A DNA stretch of 6,303 bases from NCBI GenBank assembly GCA_023417665.1, contig JAEZFA010000074.1, forward strand, positions 1-6,303, given 5' to 3'. Within the stretch, counting starts at the first letter, position 1. Each line of letters starts with the position of its first letter. Under the pieces are notes generated by a model that worked only from the letters and a program-made list of their open reading frames with translations, was not told the origin of the DNA and did not search any database. Of this stretch, positions 1 to 6,303 are shown piece by piece. Position numbers and translations under genes: made by a program. Source of the stretch: Pseudomonadota bacterium (lineage in GTDB: Bacteria > Pseudomonadota > Alphaproteobacteria > Rhizobiales > Xanthobacteraceae).

Positions 1-2433
1 GACTGGCCGACGCTTGCCGCGCGCGCCGGCATTACCAAAACCGAAGCGCTCTTTGCCGCCGTGAAGCGCCGCGATACCTGGTCCGGCGTTTCGGTGCTGT
101 GGCCGGTGGAGGGCACCGACACTGCGCGTCCCGTCGATCTTGCGGCCCTTCCGGTGTTCGATCGCGAGCGCAATTTTCTCGGCTATCGCGGCTTCGGTGT
201 GTTCCGCGAGCCGATCCCCTTCATCGCGAAGCCGCGGCCGGTGACGACACCTGCGCAGGCCGCCGCAGACAACGGCACCGAACGGGAAGCGGCGAAGACC
301 GCGCCTTCGGAAGAAACCGTGGCCGACGGCGAATTTCCGCTGGTGCAAGCGCTCGTTGAAACCATGCCGACCGCAGCGCCCGTCGCGAAAGCCGACAACG
401 TCAGCGAAGAGACTGCCGCCAATGACGAGTTTCCGCTGGCGCAGCCCGTGGACGAAGACGCCCGCACGCTGCGGGATATTGCATCCGCGCTGGAGGATGA
501 CCTTTCGGAAGCGCAAGACGGCTCCGTAGACGACACACCGGCGGAAGACGCCGCCGTCGAAGACGAAAACGACGAAGTCACCGCAGCGAACGAAGAAAGC
601 GAAGAGGAAGAAGCGCCGATACCGGCCGTGCCCGATCACGCAGCTACGCAGGACGCCGAAGCGCCGGCTTCGCCGCAGAATGCCGCGCCGGAAAAGACCA
701 GCGCGCTGACGGCGAAGGAACAGATTGCCTTCCGCGAAATCGGCCGCGTGCTGTTGCAGGACACGCTCGGCAGCGAACGCGCAGGCGTGTTACGCGATCT
801 CGACAGGGCGATCGGCCTTCAGGCGGAAACCAGCGCCGCAGAGACGCCGGAAGAACAGCCCGAAACGCCTGCGCTCGAAGCTTCCGAAGCAGCACCGCAA
901 GCACCGTCGGAGCCCGCGCCCATGCTTGCGCCGTCTGCCGATCTGACGGGAGTGAGCGAACGCGCGCTGATGGACCGCATTCCGCTCGGCATCGCGGTGC
1001 ATCGCGACGAGAAGCTCCTTTACGCAAACCGCGCGCTGCTCGACTGGGTCGGCTTCGAGAACCTCGAAACGCTGGAGCAGTCGGGCGGACTTTCCCGCAT
1101 CTTTTCCGGCGCCGCCGCCCCGGCAGGCGAAGCCGATCCCACCATCTCGCGCACGCTTGCGGTGCAGGGCCCGAAGGGCGAGCCGATTCCGGTCGAGACC
1201 CGGCTGTTCTCCACGCCCTGGTACGGCAAGGCCGCGCTGGTCTATGTGCTGCGCCGCGCCAATGCCGGCTTCGACGAGCGGCGCGAAAGCATGGAACGTG
1301 CGCTGCGCGCGGCGGAAGCCGCCACGCGCGACCAGCAGGCGATCCTCGACACTGCGACCGACGGCGTGCTGATCATCGACCGCGACGGCAAGGTACTCGG
1401 CATGAACAAATCCGCCGAAGCGCTGTTCAGTTTCGACTTCGCGGAAGTGCAGAACTCCTCCTTCACCATGCTGTTCGCGCCCGAGAGCCATCGCGCGGCG
1501 GTCGATTACCTCGACAAGCTTGCCTCGAACGGCGTCGCGAGCATCCTCAATGACGGACGCGAGGTGGTGGGGCGCGAGCGCAACGGCGGTCTCATTCCGC
1601 TGTTCATGAATCTCGGCAAGGTCGGCGACGACGGCCAGAAATTCTGCGCGGTCCTGCGCGACATCACGCAATGGAAGCGCGCCGAAGAGGAACTGACCAG
1701 CGCGCGGCGACAGGCGGAAACCGCAAGCTCGCACAAGTCCGATTTCCTCGCTAAGATCAGTCACGAAATGCGCACGCCCCTGAACGCCATCATCGGCTTT
1801 GCCGAGGTGATGATCGAGGAGCGCTTCGGACCGATCGGCTCGGAGCGCTATCGCGAATACCTCAAGGACATTCATCAGTCCGGCGCGCATCTGATCTCGC
1901 TCATCAACGATCTGCTCGATCTTTCCAAGATCGAGGCGGGCAAGCTCGAACTGGATTTCACCAGCGTCGACCTGAACGATGTCGCGAAACAATGCATCTC
2001 GATCATGCAGCCGCAGGCCAACCGCGAGCGGATCATCATCCGCACCGCGCTTGCCGAGCATCTGCCGCCGGTAGTCGCGGACCTGCGCTCGATCCGGCAG
2101 ATCGTCCTGAACCTGCTGTCGAACTCGGTAAAGTTCACCCGGCCCGGCGGTCAGGTGATCCTTTCGACCTCGACCACCGACAAGGGCGAAGTGGTGATGC
2201 GGGTGCGCGACACCGGCGTCGGCATGAGCGGCGAGGAAATCACCGCCGCGCTCGAGCCGTTCCGCCAGCTTGCGACGTCGGGTCGCGACACCAAGGAAGG
2301 CACCGGCCTCGGCCTGCCGCTGACCAAGGCGCTCGTGGAAGCAAACCGCGCGAGCTTCCAGATCAAGAGCGCGGTCAATTCCGGCACGCTGATCGAGATC
2401 GCATTTCCGTCGACCCGCGTACTGGCTGGCTAA
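1..2433 (+). CDS. PAS-domain sensor histidine kinase, DivJ/PleC/PdhS-like (5' partial)
   Basis: The frame is open from base 1, so the N-terminus is missing; the GTG at 61 is internal. Numbering the 810 visible residues from base 1: residues 1-63 look like the end of a PAS domain (LAALPVFDRERNFLGYRGFG); 64-320 are a low-complexity Ala/Pro/Glu linker containing a short predicted helix (LTAKEQIAFREIGRVL, from 236); about 322-418 and 444-560 are two PAS domains; 560-580 is a charged helix; 578-645 is HisKA with phosphoacceptor His588 in SHEMRTPLNAIIGF; 690-805 is HATPase_c with the N box (NLLSNSVKF, Asn708), G1 (DTGVGM, 737-742) and G2 (GTGLGL, 767-772). All catalytic boxes are intact, so it should autophosphorylate. 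There is no transmembrane segment in the visible part and no C-terminal receiver domain. The H-box and the following ERFGPIG...YLKDIH segment resemble alphaproteobacterial kinases that act on the cell-fate regulator DivK; that role is inferred from family resemblance. Kinase class is near certain, DivK partnership moderately likely. Confidence 0.95.
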   Translation, partial: DWPTLAARAGITKTEALFAAVKRRDTWSGVSVLWPVEGTDTARPVDLAALPVFDRERNFLGYRGFGVFREPIPFIAKPRPVTTPAQAAADNGTEREAAKTAPSEETVADGEFPLVQALVETMPTAAPVAKADNVSEETAANDEFPLAQPVDEDARTLRDIASALEDDLSEAQDGSVDDTPAEDAAVEDENDEVTAANEESEEEEAPIPAVPDHAATQDAEAPASPQNAAPEKTSALTAKEQIAFREIGRVLLQDTLGSERAGVLRDLDRAIGLQAETSAAETPEEQPETPALEASEAAPQAPSEPAPMLAPSADLTGVSERALMDRIPLGIAVHRDEKLLYANRALLDWVGFENLETLEQSGGLSRIFSGAAAPAGEADPTISRTLAVQGPKGEPIPVETRLFSTPWYGKAALVYVLRRANAGFDERRESMERALRAAEAATRDQQAILDTATDGVLIIDRDGKVLGMNKSAEALFSFDFAEVQNSSFTMLFAPESHRAAVDYLDKLASNGVASILNDGREVVGRERNGGLIPLFMNLGKVGDDGQKFCAVLRDITQWKRAEEELTSARRQAETASSHKSDFLAKISHEMRTPLNAIIGFAEVMIEERFGPIGSERYREYLKDIHQSGAHLISLINDLLDLSKIEAGKLELDFTSVDLNDVAKQCISIMQPQANRERIIIRTALAEHLPPVVADLRSIRQIVLNLLSNSVKFTRPGGQVILSTSTTDKGEVVMRVRDTGVGMSGEEITAALEPFRQLATSGRDTKEGTGLGLPLTKALVEANRASFQIKSAVNSGTLIEIAFPSTRVLAG
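307..456 (+). repeat. Imperfect duplicated 18-codon block in the kinase linker
   Basis: Two 54-base blocks (307-360 and 403-456, offset 96 bases) encode SEETVADGEFPLVQALVE and SEETAANDEFPLAQPVDE, identical at 11 of 18 residues. They lie in the low-complexity linker between the N-terminal PAS remnant and the central PAS domains. Many codons differ between the copies (gaa gaa acc against gaa gag act), so any duplication is old, or the EFPL core is a repeated short binding motif kept by selection. Function unknown. Confidence 0.6.
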
Positions 2434-2478
2434 TTGCGCGCAGCGTGCTATCCATTGGCGTGTTAGCCTGTTCCCCGT

Positions 2479-2484
2479 GAGGGA
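2479..2484 (+). promoter_or_regulatory. Ribosome binding site that fixes the binding-protein start
   Basis: GAGGGA lies just upstream of the ATG at 2489; the GAGG core ends six bases before it, which is ideal spacing. An in-frame GTG at 2477 would overlap this site and add MRDA before the signal peptide, so ATG 2489 is the better start. The rest of the 2434-2488 spacer shows no convincing -35/-10 pair, no riboswitch-sized space, no T-run terminator, and no Irr- or Fur-like palindrome that I can recognise. Transcription may therefore continue from the kinase gene. Confidence 0.7.
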
Positions 2485-2488
2485 CGCC

Positions 2489-3514
2489 ATGAAGTTCGAT
2501 CGACGCTCCGTTCTTGCGGCACTTGCCGCCGCCACGCTCGCACCTCGCTTCGCCGCTGCAGCGAAGCTGACGGACTCCTCCGGGCGGATCATCGAAATTC
2601 CCGACAAGGTGCTGCGTGTTTTTCCTGCCGGGCCGCCGGCCGCCATCATGCTCTATACGCTCGCGCCGGACCTGTTGGTCGGATGGCCGCGTGCGCCGTC
2701 TCCCGCCGAGCGCGAATTTCTGCTTCCCGAGGCCGCGGTGAAGCCCGAACTCGGCCGCATCACCGGACGCGGCAACACCGCCAACCTCGAAGTCGTGCTC
2801 GCGCAGAAGCCCGATCTCATTCTCGATGTCGGCTCTACCAACCAGACGTTCATTTCGCTTGCCGAGCGCGTACGGGAGCAGACCGGAATCCCCTATGCGC
2901 TGCTCGACGGACGTTTCGAGGCAACCGCCGATTCCTATCGCCTGCTCGGGAAAATGATCGGCCGCGAACAGAGAGCCGAAGAACTCGCGAAATATACCGA
3001 AGAAACATTTGCGACGATCACGCGGCGCGTCGCGGCAATCCCGCAGCCGGAACGACCGCTCATCTATTATGCGCGCGGCCCCCGCGGGCTGGAGACCGGG
3101 CTTGGCGGTTCGATCAACGTCGAATCGCTCGAACTCCTCGCACGCAACGCCGCGGGCGGCACCAAAGGCGGCATGGCGAATGTCTCCATCGAACAGGTGC
3201 TGGCCTGGAACCCCGACGCGATCTTCACCATCGAGCCTGCCTTTGCCGACAATGTGTACAAGGAGGCCGGCTGGGCCGCGCTCGATGCCGTGAAGAAAAA
3301 GCGCGTCCATCTCTCGCCGCGCCTGCCGTTCGGCTGGATCGATTTTCCGCCTTCGGTCAATCGCCTGATCGGCCTGTGGTGGCTCGGCAAGACGCTTTAT
3401 CCCGCGCGTTTTCCCGAGGACATGAGCCGCGTCACGCGCGATTTCTACCAGCGCTTCTATCATATCGCGCTGTCCGACGAGCAACTCGCCCGCGTATTGT
3501 CGGGCCGCGGTTGA
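2489..3514 (+). CDS. ABC importer periplasmic binding protein (iron/siderophore/cobalamin/molybdate class)
   Basis: A 341-residue protein, a normal length for the Peripla_BP_2 (FecB/BtuF/MolA) family, which binds metal chelates or oxyanions between two lobes joined by a rigid helix. The N-terminus is a signal peptide: FDRRSVLAALAAATLAP with twin arginines at 5-6, an Ala-rich core, an Arg at 20 near the likely cleavage site (after the AAAA at 22-25), and no lipobox Cys. This favours Tat export as a soluble periplasmic protein. Two lobe motifs are visible: NLEVVLAQKPDLIL (Glu101) and VSIEQVLAWNPDAIF (Glu235). These Glu residues match the positions that, in BtuF-like proteins, dock onto permease arginines. 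The C-terminal PPSVNRLIGLWWLG segment is also typical of the family. The mature protein has no Cys. It is the first gene of a three-gene operon, with the stop 2 bases before the permease ATG. Family is confident; substrate is not determinable from the sequence alone. Confidence 0.92.
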   Translation: MKFDRRSVLAALAAATLAPRFAAAAKLTDSSGRIIEIPDKVLRVFPAGPPAAIMLYTLAPDLLVGWPRAPSPAEREFLLPEAAVKPELGRITGRGNTANLEVVLAQKPDLILDVGSTNQTFISLAERVREQTGIPYALLDGRFEATADSYRLLGKMIGREQRAEELAKYTEETFATITRRVAAIPQPERPLIYYARGPRGLETGLGGSINVESLELLARNAAGGTKGGMANVSIEQVLAWNPDAIFTIEPAFADNVYKEAGWAALDAVKKKRVHLSPRLPFGWIDFPPSVNRLIGLWWLGKTLYPARFPEDMSRVTRDFYQRFYHIALSDEQLARVLSGRG

Positions 3515-3516
3515 TC

Positions 3517-4530
3517 ATGCACCGGTCGGGATTTTCAAGTTTGGCGATTTCGCTGGCGCTGCTTGCCGCGGGTTTTGCGATCGCGCTTCTGGTCGGACGC
3601 TTTCCGGTTTCTTTCGGCGATGTCATCGCAGTTCTGTGGTCGAAACTTTCGGGCGCACCTTCCGGCGTCTCGCCGGCAACGGAGGCGGTCGTGCTGCAGG
3701 TGCGCGGGCCACGCGTGGTTGCGGCCTTTCTCGTCGGCGCGGCACTCAGCGTCGCTGGCGCGGCGTTCCAGGGATTGTTTCGCAACCCGCTGGTTTCCCC
3801 GGATATTCTTGGCGCATCCTCCGGCGCCGCACTCGGGGCGGTGGTCGGCATTTTCTTTTCGCTCGGCGTGTTCGCGATCCAGGCCTTCGCGTTTCTCGGC
3901 GGGCTTGTTGCGGTTGCCGCGGTCTATCTGATCGGCTCGGCGATGCGTACGCGCGATCCGATCCTCGTGCTGGTGCTTGCCGGTGTCGTGATCGGCGCCC
4001 TGCTGGGCTCGGGCGTCGGCCTCATCAAGTATCTTGCCGATCCCTATAACCAGCTTCCGGCTATCACCTTCTGGCTGCTCGGCAGCCTTGCCGCGACCAG
4101 TGCTTCCGATCTCGTGTCACTGGTCTGGCTCGTTGCGCTCGGCACCTTCGTGCTGCTCTTGCTGCGTCATCGCATGAACGTCATGTCGCTGCCGGAAGAA
4201 GAAGCCCGCGCGCTCGGTATCGCGACCGGACCGATGCGTGTCGCGATCGTCGCCGCGGCAACCCTCGTCACTTCCGCAAGCGTGGCGGCCGCCGGCATCA
4301 TCGGCTGGATCGGACTTGTCGTGCCGCATATTGCGCGCTCGCTGACCGGACCGGACTTCGCGAAGCTCCTGCCCGTCGCGGCCCTGCTCGGCGGCAGTTT
4401 CCTGCTCGTCATCGACACGATTGCGCGCACCGCCGCACCGATCGAGATCCCGCTCGGCATTCTCACCGCTTTCGCCGGCACGCCGTTCTTTATCTGGCTG
4501 CTCGCCGGCATGCAGAAGAACTGGTCATGA
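3517..4530 (+). CDS. ABC importer permease, FecCD/BtuC family
   Basis: A 337-residue, strongly hydrophobic inner-membrane protein with roughly eight to ten membrane segments, the usual size of a FecCD-family subunit that works as a homodimer. Family signatures are clear: VRGPRVVAAFLVGAALS (from residue 62), the QGLFRNPL motif (85-92) followed by SPDILGASSGAALGA, the cytoplasmic coupling segment EEEARALGI that contacts the ATPase, and GWIGLVVPHIAR (263-274). The reading frame is open far upstream (to about 2683) inside the binding-protein gene, but homology starts only after the ATG at 3517, so this start is chosen. No good Shine-Dalgarno precedes it; with 2 bases separating it from the previous stop, translation is probably coupled. 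Its own stop overlaps the ATPase start by 4 bases. With a single permease gene, a homodimeric channel is expected. Confidence 0.94.
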   Translation: MHRSGFSSLAISLALLAAGFAIALLVGRFPVSFGDVIAVLWSKLSGAPSGVSPATEAVVLQVRGPRVVAAFLVGAALSVAGAAFQGLFRNPLVSPDILGASSGAALGAVVGIFFSLGVFAIQAFAFLGGLVAVAAVYLIGSAMRTRDPILVLVLAGVVIGALLGSGVGLIKYLADPYNQLPAITFWLLGSLAATSASDLVSLVWLVALGTFVLLLLRHRMNVMSLPEEEARALGIATGPMRVAIVAAATLVTSASVAAAGIIGWIGLVVPHIARSLTGPDFAKLLPVAALLGGSFLLVIDTIARTAAPIEIPLGILTAFAGTPFFIWLLAGMQKNWS

Positions 4531-5288
4531 CGATTGCCGCTCGCGCACTCGCCATCGGCTATCGCGACCGGCTGGTCGGCGACAATCTTTCCGTCGACAT
4601 GAATGAAGGCGAAGCGCTTGCGCTGCTGGGGCCGAACGGCGGCGGCAAGACGACCTTGCTCAAGACGCTCCTCGGCCTGTTGCCGCCGCGCGGCGGCACG
4701 GTGACGCTGGACGGAAAGCCGTTATCCTCGTTCACCGTGCGCGAGCGCGCGCAGGTGATCGCCTATGTGCCGCAGGTGCATACCGGCACCTTCGCCTTTC
4801 CGGTCGAAACGGTCGTGCTCATGGGCCGCACTGCGCATGGCTCACTGTTTGCGCGGCCCGGCGCAAAAGACATTGCCGTCGCACGACAAATGCTCGCGCG
4901 GCTCGGCATCGCGCATCTTTCTGGCCGCCCCTATACCGAGATTTCAGGTGGCGAGCGGCAACTCGTGCTGCTCGCGCGCGCGCTGGCGCAGGAACCGCGT
5001 TTCGTCGTGCTCGACGAGCCGACCGCCGCGCTCGACTTCGGCAACCAGGGCAAGGTGCTGAACGAGATCGAAGCGCTCGCGCGGTCCGGGCTCGGCGTGC
5101 TTTTTACGACGCATGATCCGAACCATGCCTTGCGTGCCGCGCATCGCGCGATCCTGCTGCGCGAGGGACGGATCGTTGCCGAAGGCGAGACGCGAAACGT
5201 GCTGACGCAGGAAAATCTGGAAGCGCTTTATGGCGCGCCGGTTCTGCCGGTTGCGGATCAGGCGACCGTCGCGTTCCTGCCGGGCTAG
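4527..5288 (+). CDS. ABC importer ATP-binding subunit, FecE/BtuD/MolC-like
   Basis: A 253-residue cytoplasmic ATPase that powers the neighbouring permease. All nucleotide-binding elements are present: Walker A GPNGGGKTT (35-43), Q-loop Gln83, signature SGGERQ (140-145), Walker B VVLDEP (160-165) with catalytic Glu164, D-loop ALD (168-170), and switch His196 in TTHDPNHA. The FAFPVETVVLMGR segment (89-101) is characteristic of ATPases paired with FecCD permeases. From memory, several stretches match Haemophilus MolC closely (VLMGR-x2-H-x3-FA-[RK]-P near 98-111, and ETRN-[VI]-LT-x-ENL-x-AL near the C-terminus), more than I would expect for a siderophore FecE. I could not align them, so molybdate/tungstate is a hypothesis only. 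The ATG overlaps the permease stop in an ATGA junction; a weak purine-rich AGAAGAA sits upstream. It is the last gene of the operon. Confidence 0.94.
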   Translation: MTIAARALAIGYRDRLVGDNLSVDMNEGEALALLGPNGGGKTTLLKTLLGLLPPRGGTVTLDGKPLSSFTVRERAQVIAYVPQVHTGTFAFPVETVVLMGRTAHGSLFARPGAKDIAVARQMLARLGIAHLSGRPYTEISGGERQLVLLARALAQEPRFVVLDEPTAALDFGNQGKVLNEIEALARSGLGVLFTTHDPNHALRAAHRAILLREGRIVAEGETRNVLTQENLEALYGAPVLPVADQATVAFLPG

Positions 5289-5298
5289 GCGCGCTTTC

Positions 5299-6303
5299 TC
5301 ACTTTACTTCGCAGACCTGACGATGCGGCTGCTCGCCTCGGGTGGCGTCGCCCCAGCGGCAGACCAGCCTGCCCTTCGGCGCGGCCTTGGGTTGCGTGCG
5401 TACCACGGGCGGCTGTTGCGGCTGGGGACGAACGCAGGCGCCGTTCTGCGCGCGAACAAGACCGGGGGCACAGGCGGCAATGCAATAGTCGCCCTGTGCG
5501 GTCTGGCCGGGGCCGCAAACCAGCGGGCAGACGCGCGCAGTTTTCCCGCGCAAGGCTTCAAGCGCATCAGCACTCGGCGCGCTTGCGTCGAACTTCGTCG
5601 CGGCATGCTGATTGAATGCGGTCAGCGCCTTTCTGGAATCGTCGTTCCAGAGCGTTTCGTCACCGATGGCGCCGCATCCGACCCGACGCAGTTCAGCGTT
5701 GAGCTTCACGGTGAGTTCGCGCGTCTCGGCTTCCTGCAAACGCTTGAGCTGCGCGCGTGCAAGCTGCGCGTGATAGCCGTCGGCGTGACGCTTCAGAAAC
5801 TGCTCATAGGCGTCGCGCGTGTCGATTTTCTGCGTGAGCTCAAAATCGCGCCGCGCCTCTGCCTGCGGATCGGGCCGCGGGCTTTCGGTTTTCGTCACGG
5901 CTTCAGGCGGCACGGCTTGGGGTGGCTCTTGCGCCGGTGCAGGCGGCACATCGGGTGTCGCGACCGGTTGCGGCTCGTTTCTTTGCACGACCTGCGCCGG
6001 CGGCGGCTCGGCCTGTTGCGGCTGGCGCGTGAGTAGCGGCGGCGGCTGCACGATCACTGCCGGCCCTCGCGTACCGAACAGGTTCAGTGACTTGCCTCCG
6101 ATCAGCAGCACCACACCGACAAGCGTTGCCGCGACCACGACAGGTGCCACCCAGCGCCACGACGAAGGCTTTTTCGGATTGAGCGCGGTCGCGGGTACCG
6201 GCGCGGAATGTGGTGCCGTGCTGAAGGTAGGGGCCGGCGCGAGATTGTCGCGCGCGATCGCGACCGTGACGGAGGAAGCCTTTGCATCGCGCCAGCCGAG
6301 TTC
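5299..6303 (-). CDS. Membrane-anchored protein with peptidoglycan-binding-like and Cys-rich C-terminus (5' partial)
   Basis: The minus-strand frame is open to the window edge, giving the last 334 residues of a longer protein; the GTG at 6150 falls inside the membrane segment and is not the likely start. Numbering from the edge: 1-50 is a polar, Ala/Pro-rich stretch ending in KKPSSWRW; 52-70 is one transmembrane helix; 87-143 is a Pro/Gln/Glu-rich linker; about 164-189 is a helical DAYEQFLKRHADGYHAQLAR motif common in tetratricopeptide-like regions of alphaproteobacterial caspase-family and related proteins; 201-254 resembles a degenerate peptidoglycan-binding_1 fold (ELRRVGCG...SRKALTAFN); 259-331 is Cys-rich (CPLVC, CIAAC and three more). 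All eight Cys lie on one side of the helix, which fits disulfides in the periplasm. The internal helix after a basic stretch suggests a cytoplasmic N-terminal domain, such as a kinase or cyclase, but that part is not visible. It converges on the ABC operon, 10 bases away. Specific function unknown. Confidence 0.85.
   Translation of the reverse strand, partial: ELGWRDAKASSVTVAIARDNLAPAPTFSTAPHSAPVPATALNPKKPSSWRWVAPVVVAATLVGVVLLIGGKSLNLFGTRGPAVIVQPPPLLTRQPQQAEPPPAQVVQRNEPQPVATPDVPPAPAQEPPQAVPPEAVTKTESPRPDPQAEARRDFELTQKIDTRDAYEQFLKRHADGYHAQLARAQLKRLQEAETRELTVKLNAELRRVGCGAIGDETLWNDDSRKALTAFNQHAATKFDASAPSADALEALRGKTARVCPLVCGPGQTAQGDYCIAACAPGLVRAQNGACVRPQPQQPPVVRTQPKAAPKGRLVCRWGDATRGEQPHRQVCEVK

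Noticed and set aside
61..63. GTG at 61 as start of the kinase
   Set aside because: The frame is open to base 1, and residues on both sides of the GTG belong to one PAS-like segment, so the true start is outside the window.
2428..2468. Inverted repeat GGCTAA ... TTAGCC around the kinase stop
   Set aside because: Only 6 base pairs with a 29-base loop, one arm inside the coding region, and no T-run; this is expected by chance and is not a credible terminator or operator.
790..2649. Long minus-strand open frame (619 codons) opposite the kinase gene
   Set aside because: It mirrors the G/C-ending codon pattern of the kinase on the other strand, has low-complexity Arg/Ala-rich content, and matches no recognisable family; the plus-strand kinase has intact catalytic motifs throughout.
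2375..3484. Minus-strand open frame (369 codons) opposite the binding-protein gene
   Set aside because: It is a shadow frame of high-GC coding sequence; the plus strand encodes a clear binding protein with signal peptide and family motifs.
2683..3516. Upstream extension of the permease frame into the binding-protein gene, suggesting a fusion
   Set aside because: The extension is Arg-rich, unlike any transporter domain, and overlaps a real gene in another frame; the permease family sequence begins right at ATG 3517.
5230..6036. Plus-strand open frame (268 codons) overlapping the last gene
   Set aside because: Arg/Leu-rich composition without motifs, overlapping the end of the ATPase gene; the minus strand has a transmembrane helix, Pro-rich linker and ordered Cys pattern typical of a real protein.

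Overview
The window is GC-rich DNA with G/C-ending codons throughout. It holds five densely packed protein genes and no stretch of more than about 60 bases without a gene. The clearest taxonomic signal is the first gene, a sensor kinase whose phosphoacceptor region looks like the DivJ/PleC/PdhS cell-cycle kinases of alphaproteobacteria. Together with the Pro-rich, Cys-rich protein at the other end, this suggests an alphaproteobacterium of the order Hyphomicrobiales (Bradyrhizobium/Rhodopseudomonas-like). That is inferred from protein style, not from a marker gene.

Layout: (1) 1-2433, plus strand, the C-terminal 810 residues of a multi-PAS histidine kinase; its start lies upstream of the window. 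(2) 2434-2488, a 55-base spacer with a good ribosome binding site but no convincing promoter or terminator. (3) 2489-5288, plus strand, a complete three-gene ABC importer operon of the iron-siderophore/cobalamin/molybdate (FecBCD-BtuFCD-MolABC) class: periplasmic binding protein, FecCD-type permease and ATPase. The genes are separated by 2 bases and then overlap by 4 bases. (4) 5299-6303, minus strand, convergent with the operon and only 10 bases from it: the C-terminal 334 residues of a membrane-anchored protein with a Pro/Gln-rich linker, a peptidoglycan-binding-like segment and a Cys-rich tail. Its N-terminal domain is outside the window.

The importer works as a unit: the binding protein (probably Tat-exported) captures a metal complex or oxyanion in the periplasm, docks on a permease homodimer, and two ATPase subunits drive uptake. 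The substrate is not settled. Default annotation would be iron/siderophore, but details of the ATPase recall Haemophilus MolC (molybdate/tungstate). There is no TonB receptor or riboswitch in the window to decide. The kinase and the convergent membrane protein have no evident functional link to the importer. I see no mobile element, CRISPR array, RNA gene, or sign of a novel system here; this looks like ordinary chromosomal core or near-core sequence.
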